Shown here in pieces: positions 24,871-37,439 of a stretch of DNA of 64,000 nucleotides; position 1 is the first letter of the stretch; each line of letters begins with the position of its first letter. Where the stretch lies: positions 12,272,139-12,336,138 of the forward strand of contig NW_022097996.1 in assembly GCF_002288925.2 (NCBI RefSeq), written 5' to 3'. Position numbers and translations under genes: made by a program. Under the pieces are notes generated by a model that had not been told where the DNA came from, searched no databases, and worked only from the letters and a program-made list of their open reading frames with translations. The DNA comes from Delphinapterus leucas (taxonomy: Eukaryota; Chordata; Mammalia; Artiodactyla; Monodontidae).

Positions 24871-27013
24871 GAGGTTTAAATTAAAAAAATGAATATAAAA
24901 GTGTCAGCTCTATACATTTTTCCTTCTTTCTCCTTAGCCTGGGGTAGAAATTAACATGTGTTTATCTGGAAAACCACCATCACTCTTTCTGTACAACTCC
25001 TCCCTGGCAGCCCTGAAAGTGGGATTATTAATTAGTCAGTGTTTGTGAAACACTTAAAAGATGAAAGTGCTGGGTGTGGAACAGCACCGTTTACATCACA
25101 ATACATGAGTTGGCTGCTCCTTCAAGTGGATCTACTTACAGTGTGAGTCCTAACAAATGTGTTCCCTCATTCAAAAATCAATGTGGAAGTCTTTGGAAAA
25201 AGACGTGTGTCTGCCTGCCATGCTACAGCCAGTTCTGTGCAGTTGGCAGGCATTTCTGGAGATGCAATATTATAGATGATCCTCTAATAGCCTGGGTGAT
25301 GAGAAACCAACGAAAAGAGGTCAAAAGTTTATTTAATTGAAATTTACAAATCACTCTATGTTCCCTTTAGTGACAATTTTTACCAACAAGAAGGATATCT
25401 GAGCCATTTTGGTTTCACATAGTTTCTTTGCCCTTGCAGATCTTGGAAAATAGGAATGGAAAAAGAAACTCAATTCTACATGAATAAAAGAAGTACTCCT
25501 CAAGCTAGGATTTATAAATCCCTGGGGGATGAGTGTGATGGCCTATGGGACGAGGCGGGAGTTGCAGATCTCTAAAACTAATCTCTACTATTTGGTTCAT
25601 GTCTGCTTCTGGTCACAAGGAAAGAATTCAGCTGAACAGCATCACCCATTACTGGGAATTAATGGAGTTAATATTCCATTTATGGATTTCACAATGTTGG
25701 TTGTTTTTACTTTATGAATTATTTTTATTTAAAACAGCGCCTACAAATTTAATCTTAAATTTTAGTTTAGCATAAGAAATGCAATATTAGATCTTACAGT
25801 TCTGTGTAAATTTTAATACAATTATCATATAAATCATTTAAGAAACACTGTGACCTTTTAAAGATTTTCTTCTAAATACATTACTTGAATTTGAGAAGTA
25901 CTGTACTATAGCAACAAGAAAGAGGAGGGAAGGGTTTGGTAAACTACAAATTGGGTCATCATTCCTTGAATAATCAAGACTTGGCTGAATGTTAATTCCT
26001 GTTTTCTGCAACTCAGCATTGATAACAGAAATCTCCATGTATTATTCCAGTATTTCATTCTTGCTTCTGAATTATGTTCATATCCACAAATCCCAGCCAA
26101 GGACCTATTGAATAATTGTCCCCACATGTAACATTTTCCTGGTGATGTTTTCCTTTCTTTGGTTCTATGAAATATAGAAATGTGTTTCTAATTATTAGCA
26201 GAACCACCTGGTAACTGCACTGTATCCTCTCAATAATATGACTCATTTAGCATATAGTTTGGTAGAACTCAGAGGCATCTTTGACACCACCCACGAAAAA
26301 TTAGTTCCCAAAGTGACCTCACATAGCACAGGCTCACCTATAACCAAAGCGATCATATTTTGTAAGCCAAAAATCAGTATGCATGACTTGACAGCTATAA
26401 ACGTGTCTAAAACTGGGTTGTCCTAGAAAATCCAGGACGTACAGAGTTCTATGGCATAAGCCACAGAATCACCTACTAAGTGATGCCCTGGTGCTTTCAT
26501 TGTCTTATTTTTGATAACTTAAAGCAACTGGTTCTTGTCTCCATAGTCTTTATGTTATGTGTGGGCTGAGACCCAAGGATACATCACTTTCTGGAGTTGA
26601 ATGAGTGTGCAAGAGGTGAGAACAGAAACTGAACCAGCTCTTCTGGGAAACTTACCCTGGCTTTGCAGGAAAACCAAAAAGAAATTTCATCCTGTATAAT
26701 AAGCCTTCTAAAAATCGACCCTTTCTGCCGGCTTCACAGGGTAGGCAAATTGAGTAGAGAAAACGGTGTGCCTGGAAGCCTGGGGAAATGTTCATGTATG
26801 AGGCTAGATTTCTATTCTATGTTGAATCATACTGTACTCGCTAAAGGTCCCAAGTTTGAGAGCCTACGCTAATTTGCATGGTGTATAGTTTCCAGTCTAG
26901 TTACCCTCTCTTTCCTTTTTAATTGTTTGACTGTTCTGTTTTGTTTAAGTTGGAATGTCAGGAAGCAGAAGAAGAGATAAAGCAAAGAGAGGACATGATA
27001 TGTATTTGATCTT

Positions 27014-27224
27014 TTTTTTTAAAGTGGAGGTATAATTGACACATAACATTATGTGAGTTTCAGGTGTACAACAGAATGATTCAATATTTATATATATTGT
27101 GAAATGACCACCACAACCGTAAGTCTAGTTAACATCCATCACCTACATAGTTATGAAAATTTCTTTTTCTTGTGATGGGAACTTTTAAGATTTCCTCTCT
27201 CAGCAACTTTCAAATATGTAATAG
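27014..27224 (-). mobile_element. L1 3' end (L1MA-like), with target-site duplication
   Basis: The antisense text 'ggaggtataattgacacataacattatgtgagtttcaggtgtacaac' is the end of an older L1 subfamily than those at 0.5 and 11.6 kb. The 17-bp sequence GATATGTATTTGATCTT at 26997-27013 recurs at 27225-27241 with one mismatch and marks the target duplication. Confidence 0.9.
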
Positions 27225-28009
27225 GATATGGATTTGATCTTAAAACAAAGAACAGAAGAATTTTCTAGCATGGCGGTGTATAATGGCAAGGAACTGAGCA
27301 CCACGCTGAAGAAAAGTTCAGCTCAGTAAATTCTCAGAGGTCTTAGGCACAAGTAAGATAAGAGAAACAGGAAGTAACACCCGAATTCTGTCCTGTAGGA
27401 CATATTTTGATGTGGGAGTGAAGAGGGGGCTGTTCCTTTGTGAGAACATAGGAGATGTGACTGACGGCATCCATTCCTGGGAAATGACAGCAGAACATGG
27501 AGCCTCACCTTGGCATTCCTCAGAGTGACAAAGGAGAAGGAGCCTGAGGCAGAGGCCGCAGCTGGAGGAGGCAAGGAAGAAGCAAGGAGATGCAAAGCCT
27601 TAGGCAAAAGGCTCCAGGTCCCTCCTGTAAGCACTGGTCCTTGCTGTCTAACAGAGGACTCTGTTGGTAATAGAAAGTCCAGAGGAAATCAGTCTGGGAA
27701 GGATGCTTTCTCCAACGCATTCTAAACTAGTTTTCTAAAAGCCAAGAATTTCAACAGTTGTAACAAAGAAAGCTAGGTAAATATGCTAGTGCCCTTTTAT
27801 GGTGGCCTTTTCGGGCGTGCATGGAAAAATACTAGGTGAAGTTGTATTCTCAGGTTCTAATCAAGCTTCCTGCCCTCAGGACCTTCACAAGGTATTTCTT
27901 TATCCTGACGAAGTCTAGTCATGTGCATGTGATGCTATATCGGGCTCTTTAAAGAACACAGAGCAAGCAATGTCTAATGTGGGCCGCTGGCCTGCAATGG
28001 GAGGACACA

Positions 28010-28195
28010 GAATCAGAAGGCCTCTTCAAATCTCAGTGTGTCTGTTGATTCATTGTGTCAGCTCTTGGCCTCTATGAGACTCCATTCTCTGTTCTGCCAA
28101 ATGGGCTGAACCCTAATTACCTCGTGAGGTTGTGGTTAGAATCAAGCATGACGACTCCCGTGAATGCTCCCAGCACAGAGCAGAAGTCCATACCC
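28010..28195 (+). repeat. MIR SINE
   Basis: Sense MIR: 'tctgccaaatgggctgaaccctaattacctcgtgaggttgtggttagaatc' ending near 'cagcacagagcagaagtcc'. Confidence 0.6.
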
Positions 28196-28439
28196 ATCAG
28201 TGGGATTCAGTGCTCTTGGGTGTGAATCAAGGAATTGGCCCTTATTAGAGAGTGACTCTTTTACAATTCTAATATATTGATAAGTCATAGATAATCAGTA
28301 GGCAATTATGGAAAAGCCTTGCTAAACTTTGTTAGGTCAGAAGATCTGAAGAATTAGACTAGAGGTAGCTTTGGTCCCTTTTCCACTGATGACCTTGATG
28401 ACAAAAAAGAGACATAGAAAGATAAATCCAAGGGAGAAA

Positions 28440-28534
28440 GTGTTGAAGACCCTGGGTGATGGAACTGTTCTAAAATTAGGTTTGATGATGGAGCAGAACT
28501 TTAGTAAAGAGACTAAAACTAGTGAGTTGTACCC
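28440..28534 (+). mobile_element. Ancient L1 3' end, left half (split by an LTR)
   Basis: The text 'gggtgatggaactgttctaaaattagg...actaaaactagtgagttgtac' is an old L1 3' end. Its continuation, 'acttaaaaccaacgaatttcactgtatgtaaattatatctcaataaa', appears at 28925-28985, so this element was interrupted by the insertion at 28535-28924. Confidence 0.7.
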
Positions 28535-28924
28535 TGTGATGGTTATAGTTTTGAGTGTCAACTTGTGGGTGAAAATATCTATTTATTGAATCAAACACTA
28601 GTCTACTGTTGCTGTGAAGGTATTCTGTAAATGTGGTTAACACCTACAGTCAGTTGATTTGAAGTAAAGAGGATTACCCTTGATAATGTGAGTGGACCTC
28701 ACGCAATCAGTTGAAAGGCCTGAAGAGCAAAAACATATTTTCAGGAAAAGAAATTCTGCTTTAAGACTGTCACATCGACTTCTGCCTGTTTCCAGGCTAC
28801 TGGTCTACCCTACAGATTTCAGACTGGCCAGTCCCACAATTACATGAGCCTATTTCTTAAAACAAATTTCTCTCTCTGACATATATGTATATATTCTTTT
28901 TCTCTGGAGAACCCTAACACTACA
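28535..28924 (+). mobile_element. ERVL-class solo LTR-like element (MLT2-like), inserted in an L1
   Basis: The stretch begins TGTGATGG and ends CTAACACTACA. It is 390 bp and separates the two halves of an old L1 3' end. The sequence pattern (gtgtcaacttg..., ...tctctggagaaccctaacac) is a well-known old mammalian endogenous-retrovirus LTR type; the family name is my recollection only. No internal viral genes are present. A clear 5-bp duplication was not found. Confidence 0.55.
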
Positions 28925-28985
28925 CTTAAAACCAACGAATTTCACTGTATGTAAATTATATCTCAATAAATTGTCTTTCTTTTAA
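28925..28985 (+). mobile_element. Ancient L1 3' end, right half
   Basis: This continues the element of 28440-28534 after the LTR, ending in AATAAATTG and a T/A-rich tail. Confidence 0.65.
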
Positions 28986-29044
28986 AATGATATTCTTTAA
29001 TGATCCCCTTTTTATAAAATTCTAGAAACTGCAAACTCACCTAA

Positions 29045-29165
29045 CAGTGACAGCAAGCAGATCAGAAGATTATAAAGGACATAGGAGAACTTTGGAGGGG
29101 GCTGGGTGGATTCACTTGCTTGATTAGCGACAGTTTCATGGGGGTTTGCATATGTCAAAACTTTC
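29045..29165 (+). mobile_element. Ancient L1M 3' fragment, left half
   Basis: The text 'gatcagaagattataaaggac...gggtttgcatatgtcaaaactttc' continues after the inserted L1 as 'acgtgcagtttactgtatgtcaattatgcc' at 30377-30440. It is an old L1 3' end split by a younger one. Confidence 0.6.
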
Positions 29166-29179
29166 AAAGACTATGCTTT

Positions 29180-30362
29180 CCTTTGTCGTGTTCTTTTTTT
29201 TCTTTTAAATTGGGGTATAGTTGTTTTACAATGTTGTGTTAATTTCTACCGTACACCAGCATTCATTCTGGTGCTGTATAGTTAGTTTCCTTGTGCTATA
29301 CAGCAGGTTCTCATTAGTTATCTACTTTATACATATTAGTTTATACATGTCAATCCCGATCTCCCAATTCATCCCACCCCCCTTCCCCTACCTTGGTGTC
29401 CATACTTTGTTCTCTATGTCTGCGTCTCTATTTCTGCCTTGCAAACAGATTCCTCTGTACCATTTTTCTAGATTCCACATGTATGTGTTAGCGTATGGTA
29501 TTTGTTTTTCTCTTTCTGACTTACTTCACTCTGTATGACAGTCTCTAGGTCTATCCACTTCTCTACAAATGACCCAATCTCATTCCTTTTTATGCCTGAG
29601 TAGTATTCCATTGTATATATGTACCACATCTTCTTTATCCATTTGTCTGTCAGTGGGTATTTAGGCTGCTTCCATTACCTGACTGTTGTAAATAGTGCTG
29701 CAATGAACATTGTGGTACATGTCTCTTTTTGAATTATGGTTTTCTCAGGGTATATGCCCAGTAGTGGGATTGCTGGGTCGTATGGTAATTCTACTTTTAG
29801 TTTTTAAGGAACCTTCATACTGTTCTCTATATTAAGTTACATTCCTACCACCAGTGCAAGAGGGTTCCCATTTCTCCACACCCTCTCCAGCATCTACTGT
29901 TTGTAGATTTTTTGATGATGGCCATTCTGACCACTGTGAGGTGATACCTCATTTTAGTTTTGATTTGCATTTCTCTAATAATTAGTGATGTGGAGCAGCT
30001 TTTCATGTGCCTCTTGGCCATCTGTATGTCTTCTTTGGAGAAATGTCTGTTTAGGTCTTCTGCCCATTTTTGGATTGGGTTGTTTGTTTTTTTTGATATT
30101 GAGCTGCATGAGCTGCTTGTAAATTTTGGAGATTAACCCTTTGTCTGGGATTCATTTGTAAATATTTTCTCCCATTCTGAGGGTTGTCTTTTCATCTTGT
30201 TTATGGTTTCCTTTGCTATGCAAAAGCTTTTAAGTTTCATTAGGTCCCATTTGTTTATTTTTGTTTTTATTTCCATTACTCTAGGAGGTGGGTCAAAAAA
30301 GATCTTGCTGTGACTTATGTCAAAGAGTGTTCTTCCTATGTTTTCCTCTAAGAGTTTTTTAG
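29180..30362 (-). mobile_element. L1, 5'-truncated 1.18 kb copy with perfect 14-bp target duplication
   Basis: Read on the minus strand this contains the C-terminal part of ORF2 and the 3' UTR. AAAGACTATGCTTT at 29166-29179 is repeated exactly at 30363-30376. It is the longest single L1 copy in the window with both ends defined. It lacks the 5' end, ORF1 and most of ORF2, so it cannot be autonomous. It inserted into an older L1 3' end. Confidence 0.9.
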
Positions 30363-30549
30363 AAAGACTATGCTTTAAATACGTGCAGTTTACTGTATGT
30401 CAATTATGCCTTCGCAAAGTGGTTTTAAAATAGGGACAAAAAGACACAAAGATAAATCCAAGAGAAAAAAAAGTCTAAGACTTACAGCAGAGGGGGCCTA
30501 TGTTGCCTCTTTTGTTTAGCTTCATCCTGCCCCGCCCTTGGTGGCCTCA

Positions 30550-31191
<642 letters not shown>

Positions 31192-31708
31192 CTAATCATT
31201 TTGGTGAAGAGGAAGTAGGACTTAATAGGACTTAAGATCAGAAGCTGCAATAAGATATTTATAGCCATTGCCTATGAATCTGCTCAACTGTGTGGTTTTG
31301 ACCATTCTCAGCTACACCTTTTTTGTCTACATGATGCCTGCAGTTTAAAACCACTCAGTGTGTCTTTGTAGATACTACAGAACTATTCCAAGCAAGATTC
31401 TGCTGCACAGAGTAAGCTGAGCAAGCTCCCAGGACAGCCTGGTGCTCTTTGGGCGGATCCTCATCAAAGCCCGTTCCTCCGTCAGAGATACCCGGCAACT
31501 TGTTTACTACGCTCCTGGAATTCACAAGCCTGGGGATTATCTGAGCCTTCAGCCTAGCTGGGGGTGGTTTAACCTCCAGGCCCAGAGAAGCACGTTGAGT
31601 GTATGTGCGTAAAAGGGACAGCAGGGAAAGCAGGAAACAGAGAATGCCAGGGCAATAGGACAGAGAGGCCGCAGAGACACAAAATAAACTGTCAAAAGAC
31701 TGAGATTC

Positions 31709-31918
31709 TGCGCTTCCCTGGTGGCGCAGTGGTTGAGAGTCCGCCTGCCGATGCAGGGGACACGGGTTCGTGCCCCGGTCGGGGAAGATCCCATGTGCCG
31801 CGGAGAGGCTGGGCCCGTGAGCCATGGCCGCTGAGACTGCGCGTCCGGAGCCTGTGCTCCGCAACGGGAGAGGCCACAACAGTGAGAGGCCCACGTACCG
31901 CAAAAAAAAAAAAAAAAA
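31709..31918 (+). mobile_element. CHR-type SINE (short, CHR-2-like), full length
   Basis: It has the head CGCTTCCCTGGTGGCGCAGT, a tRNA-like promoter region (internal 'gggttcgtgccccgg'), and the body 'gtgagccatggccgctgagac', ending CGTACCGC plus ~20 A. AAAAGACTGAGATTC lies at 31694-31708 and again at 31919-31933 (target duplication). The low divergence suggests a cetacean-age insertion. Confidence 0.95.
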
Positions 31919-32041
31919 AAAAGACTGAGATTCATGTTCAAGTTACTTTGTTCATGAGCATTTAAAAAAATATTTTAACTTTTTATAAGAAGCATGAATT
32001 TCATATATATAATGTATATAATTTTCAGCTCTTCCCCCCCT

Positions 32042-32215
32042 TTAATGTGATAAAATATAGATAACATAAACTTTACCATTTTAACCATTTTTAAATGTAC
32101 GATTCACTGGCATTAAGTATATTCACAGTATCGTGCAACCATCACCACTCTCCATTTCCAGAACTTTGTCATCATTTCAAACAGAAACTCTATATTCATT
32201 AAGCAAAAATTTCCC
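32042..32215 (-). mobile_element. L1M 3' region fragment
   Basis: The text 'aacataaactttaccattttaacc' and 'attcacagtatcgtgcaaccatcaccactctccatttccagaac' is a standard antisense portion of old L1M/L1MB elements. Confidence 0.65.
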
Positions 32216-32239
32216 AGTTCTTGAGCATTTTGATGGTAG

Positions 32240-32385
32240 AAAAATTACGTGGTTACTCTGAGCACATTTTATCAACTGTAAAATGGGCCCAAACAACTAG
32301 CTCTTGGGCTTGTTGAAAGGATTTAAATGAGATGAGATGAAAACACATGTGAAAGTGATTTATAAACTGGAAGGCAAGTACCAAT
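32240..32385 (+). repeat. MIR SINE
   Basis: Sense MIR: 'atcaactgtaaaatgggcccaa...ggcttgttgaaaggatttaaatgagatgag', with the tail '...gatttataaactgg'. Confidence 0.6.
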
Positions 32386-32689
32386 GTGCTGGGGACGCAC
32401 AGGTGAAATGACGCTCCACATTTCCCAGAAGACCTCACTATCCACGAAGGGGCAGGTTTATAGACACACAGCTCCAGAATGGTCTATTAGGTAGGAGAGC
32501 ATGAACCATGCATGGGCTGTGGGAACTGGCCAGGAAGGTCCAGCTCTGTCTAAGGAAAGGTATCACAATGAGAACTGCTCCTGTTTTTGAGACTCACAGG
32601 CCTGTTTGAATTCATTAAAAGGCAATAGGTTTCAGATATTTTTAAGTTTTCACTTAAAGAAATCAGTACAAGGTTCTATATCTAGTGTC

Positions 32690-32850
32690 TAATACTCCCA
32701 CCAAGCCTGAAATCGACTATTGCATCCCACATTTTAGAAGTGACTTAACTGAGGCTGAGAAAAGTTAGGGACCCTCGCCAGAAGTCTGACAGCCAGGCAG
32801 AGCCAGAATCCAACCCTGCCTCTAATTCCCCTGATTTCCCATCTGAATTT
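32690..32850 (-). repeat. MIR SINE
   Basis: Antisense MIR: 'tagaagtgacttaactgaggctgagaaaag...gccaggcagagccagaatccaaccctgcc'. Confidence 0.6.
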
Positions 32851-35800
32851 TAAGATAATATAAGCAAGATGTCATTTTTTTTGAATTTAAAAATCTTTTA
32901 AAATAAGATTATTGTTTCCCTGTACAAGATTCAAGCTGGGCCTTGGAAACAAAGAAGGAATTGGGAGAACTTGGAAAGGTTGGGGAAGGACATGGCCAAA
33001 ATGGACAAAAGCTTGGGAGAGAAACAAGAAAACTTTTCCTGACAGGGAAAAAAATTAAAGAATTTGTTCACGAGATGGTAAGTTCTAATGAGACCAGGAA
33101 CTGTATCTTATAACTTCACTCAGTGGCCTCCTCCTGTCCCGCTGAGGTTCCCAGTTGGGAACGTAGTATTTTCTGGTTGATCTATTGATCATTTCAGTCT
33201 GAAAAAGGACAAGCCAGGGGGGTGGAATTCATTAAAACCACCAAGAACCATGTGTAAAAGAATCAGAGGGGAGTGGTAATGAAAAGAGGGTTTATGCTCC
33301 ATGACAGCAGAACAAGAAAGTTCTAGAATGCTTTTGAAAAATAACTATCTTTTTCCATCTGAAATAGGTGTGAGACACTTGAACACACCAGCCAAGGATG
33401 TAAAACTTCTTGCTTTGCAGACCTCGAAAAGATGTTCAATTGCCCAAGTTTTGAATGAATGTAGTCGTGGGGTGACCTCTCCATGTGACTCACAGTCTGA
33501 ATAAAGAAGGATGCCCCTGACTTCTCCCATAAGAAAAGGCTAATTCCAACATGACTTTGCAGGCTAACATGGCTTCTTCACCCATGGTCTTGCCAGCACC
33601 CAGAGAATGGCAGCAACATTGGCTCAGCCTCCAGGAAGATCGGGAAGAGATTTTTCAATATCTTTCGAGGCTTTGCAGGAGAGCAAATGTCAAGCCTATA
33701 ATAGATGCTTTCTGACCCTCCTCACACTGCATCTGGCTCTCCTAAGTATTGGTCCTATTATGTTTTTAAGAATAGCTCTGAAGTAATTTGTGTGCTGAAC
33801 TGTCTACAGGATAAAAAAAAAAACCCACCTGAATAAATTCTACTTGTTCCTATCAGTCAGAGACCAAGAACTGCAGCAGCAGTTTCCTTGAAGCTAATTT
33901 TCAGCATTAGGGTTTATCAGAACCTAAATTCCATTCTAATAAACGATGAAACAGCAGCCACTCTTTCAGCCACTTATTTGGGCAACCAGGGACTTGGCAG
34001 ACGAGTTAAAAATTTCCATTGGTGACAACACACAGCTGTTGAGGTGCAAAGATCTGAGACTCTAATCAGACCAGGTTATATAAGTAGCACTGTCTCATTA
34101 TCTCTGCTTGGGGGATAGGGTTCCCCGGGCAGCTGGAGCTATACGGGGTGTCAACAGAATAGCTAATGGGAAGTTGACACAGAGGTATCAACTTAAACGA
34201 GAGGAAGTGGGTAACCTATGCCCCTTTCCAACCTTGAAGAAGAACACAGAGTGTTCACAACTCTTCCTGCATAAGGCTGTGACCATATCAAATATCACCT
34301 CTTTTCTGTATTTACGAGAAATGACATCCAGCACCTCCTGTTGGCATACATTCATCCTTCTCTATATCCCGCCGCCCCTACTGCAGGAACTTCATATTTT
34401 TCCCCAACATTTGGAGGAAAGTTGTGATGTCCATTAAGCAAGAAATGCTCAGAGTGAGAAATTGTCTTGAGCGCCTAGCACAGTCAGTAGGTGGTGACTC
34501 TTCACTCTTAATATACTACAGTGAGCAGTGCCCTTTTAAATTCTGAGTTGCAGAATAGGGGATGGTTATCTGAGACCTAATGAAAGTAACAATGATCACT
34601 GGCTAAAGTACATAACGATTAGCAATTTACAAAATATTTTCACATCCATTATCTACTTAGACTTTCCATTCGAGATTGGCTGGAAGAGGTGCTTATTACT
34701 CACCCTTTAAAGATGACGTTTTGGGGGGGCTCTATAGAGTAAACAAATAATACTCCTGTTCTTGCCCAAGTTCAGAACCTAGGGGAGCCAGGCAAGTGAA
34801 GAGGAAAACGTCAGCTTTGTTACTGATAGAAGGTATCTGGCAGCGTGACTGAGACATGCGATGAGTCTGTTAATGTTCCCACAGGCACACACAACGCACG
34901 TCAGGATAGACCTTGAGGCAGCCCATTCAAGCACAGGTTTGAGTCTTCACAGCAGACTCACTTACTAAGAATCCGGGGTGAGGGGGAACAGCACGCATCT
35001 CTCGTGCTTACTGGCTTTTGGAAGACGTGCCCCATCCCACTGAGAAGCATCTACAGACAGCTGCCACTTAGTGATCAGGGAACTCCCTCCTCTTCTGGGG
35101 GACAAGTGGGGGACAAGGGGTCAGGAGAGCCAGTAGTGTTACCCATGGAAACATTAGCAGAGGAGGGGAAGCGATTTCTCCTAATGCACCCCACTCCTTT
35201 GTTCTCCTAGCGCACTGGGTGTAACCATCAACATGACGGTCATCCCAGGGGAGTCTGTTTTTCCTGAGGGAGCTTTTTCTCTTAGCAATGCTGCTCCCAC
35301 TTGGGGAGGCCAGCCCCCCAACCTCAGCCACAGCGCCTTCAGCGAATCCTTCTGGGATCGCACATGGACAGTTTAGAATTTGCCCTCAGAAGACTGAATG
35401 GATGCAAAGAATACATTAATTTAACTAAGTACAAATTCACTCTGTTTTCCTCCCCCGGCCCCAGACCAAAACTGTTCAGCCACATTCTCTAATATAATGC
35501 TTTTCAGAGGTTTGACAATAGGGTTAAATAACAATATAAAGATAGTCAATTATATAAACAAGCAACATAGAGGGGACTAAGTTCGAATATAAACTCCCTC
35601 CCATTCGGAAATTCCAAGGAAGATACTGAAATCCAAAAATTAAATAATCCTCGTCTAAGGCAAGTCCAAAGAAGTTTCAGTCCAAAAGAATTAAAGTCCA
35701 AAATTAAATTTCCTCAACTTGTGGAGTTAAAAGTCCAAGAAATTAAATTCAAATTTTTAGTTTTTCCTGTGATTTGATATGCAAAGAAATTCATGTCCAG

Positions 35801-36790
35801 ATTTAATTTTCCAATTTCCAGTCCTGCCCAGTCTCAACCAGAGGGTCTTGGCCTTTAGCAGCTGCAGACCAGGCTGCCTTCCATGGGAATGGGTGTGGCT
35901 CCTTCATATCCTCTCAGGAGCCCCATGTTCAAGGAGTTAACAGAACACATAAGATGGAACCACAAGAAATCTCCAGTCACCAGAGAACTTATCTGAGCAC
36001 AATTATCTAGTGTTTAGTGTTACCAGAGGCCCAGTAATATTTGGGGGAAAGGAGAAAATCTGTGGGTTAAGCCACAATTTGGGTCCTGAAATCTAAAATC
36101 ATGGTCAGTGCTTATGTGCTTAAAGAAACTCAGAACCAAATAGGGGTGAATTTTGGAATGTGTGAACAAGCCATGTGAATCCAGCTAGATTTTGAATTCC
36201 TCCACGGTTCCCTCCCTCAGTGCCAAAAGAGATCAAAGCAACACAAAGTCATCTGGAACCTCTGATCTAGCCCTGCTTTACCTATGCCTAGCACAAGACC
36301 CCTTCGGGCTCTGCAGATCATGCGCTGTCTACATGATTTAAACTTTTCGCCTGCAGACTTGACTGTGAGCCACAGTCAAAGCTGCAAGCACAGTGCTGCC
36401 TGCCAGTGCCTGATACTTGTCAATGCCCTGCTGCAGCCGCCACACGTGAAACTGGGCTTCACTAAGACCCCAGCAGCCTGCTCGTGCAAGTCTGGCAGCT
36501 AGAGTCTGCTAAAGTCCACTTTTACTTAAAATGGTATAAAAATATCCATTTTCCCATGGACAAAGCCGCCAGGAGTGGGCTGACCACATCAATTTATTGT
36601 TTAAACTAGGACAGTTTTGAGAGTGAAAAGCAAGAGATGAATAAATACTATGAGAAAAAAGCATTAACTGTCCCGGGCAAATTGTGATGCATGGTTACTT
36701 GAGCCATGAGGTCCAATGTCACGCAAGGTGGAAAGCCCTATTTCTCCAGGGAAGCCCCTCCATGTAGGAACGTGAGGAGGGGGGAATAGT
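32850..36790. other. Intergenic stretch with few recognisable repeats
   Basis: No gene or RNA is seen in these 3.9 kb. The only structure I recognise is the degenerate array at 35625-35765. The rest may be unique sequence or repeats too old to recognise by eye. Confidence 0.55.
35625..35765 (+). repeat. Degenerate A-rich array with recurrent TCCAAAA/ATTAAA motif
   Basis: Units like 'gaaatccaaaaattaaa', 'caagtccaaagaagttt', 'cagtccaaaagaattaaa', 'agtccaaaattaaa' and 'agtccaagaaattaaa' follow each other at irregular 15-30 bp spacing. No family is recognised. Confidence 0.65.
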
Positions 36791-36794
36791 AGTC

Positions 36795-36925
36795 TCCCCC
36801 AAAGGAAACTAAGGCTCAGAGAGTTAAGGGATTTGCTTGGAGTTAACATGCTTAGAAGTGACACAACCAGAAATGCATCCAGGTCTTCTGGTTGCAAAGT
36901 CATGGTTCTTCCAATATATCCCAAT
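36795..36925 (-). repeat. MIR SINE
   Basis: Antisense MIR: 'aaactaaggctcagagagttaagggatttgcttgg...gacacaaccagaaatgcatccaggtcttctg'. Confidence 0.65.
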
Positions 36926-37439
36926 GCCTCATACCCCTTTGGTTCTGCCAACTTCCTGCCAGTCACATCTCTCTTGCAATTTGCAAACCTCTCCTCCCCT
37001 ATTTGCCTTCTGCTCTGAAAAAATAATGATTTTTTTTCTAGTACATGGGTAATAATGTTCACTGTAGAAAATTTGGAAGTAGTTGGAAAGCTTGCCGTTG
37101 AGAAATAAGCCCTGTTATAATTTTCTCCAAATTTGTTTTCTCTTTGTGTGTGTATTGTGTGCATGTGTAATATTTTTGAGGTATTCCCAGTTTTTCTGTT
37201 CTTTCTTCCCACTATACTTCCCTTTTCCTTCTCTCCCTACTTCAAGCAGATAGAAGGCAACGTGCTTATTGCCTCAGGGGAGAAACGAGACAGGGCAAAA
37301 CGCAGAAAATAAGGACAATCTGGTTTCCAAAAGCCCAAGCCCATCAAGGATAGTATTCTAGTCACCTCTGAGGCAAATAACAATTTTTCTCTCCTATCCA
37401 ATATTTATACTTCATATTCTTTTTGTTGACATACTGTTG

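Larger units (their letters stand above)
18856..27013. other. Intergenic region downstream of EBF1
   Basis: I see no gene in these 8.2 kb. The repeats I can recognise are listed separately: L2 at 19715-19985, an old LINE-like stretch at 20500-21050, L1M at 21270-22060, and several MIRs. The stretches 22270-23530 and 24900-27010 hold no feature I can name. Short alternating TA/TG runs occur at 23425-23510 and 23615-23640. Confidence 0.7.

Noticed and set aside
28535..28924. Intact endogenous retrovirus
   Set aside because: Only an LTR-sized block is present, without internal gag/pol/env sequence; the same holds for 57559-58470 and 50090-50525.
31549..31941. Minus-strand open frames of 130-182 codons
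   Set aside because: They read through the CHR SINE at 31709-31918; similar frames appear in every CHR copy.
36664..37212. 182-codon minus-strand open frame
   Set aside because: It crosses an antisense MIR and AT-rich unique sequence; no domain, no splice or promoter context.
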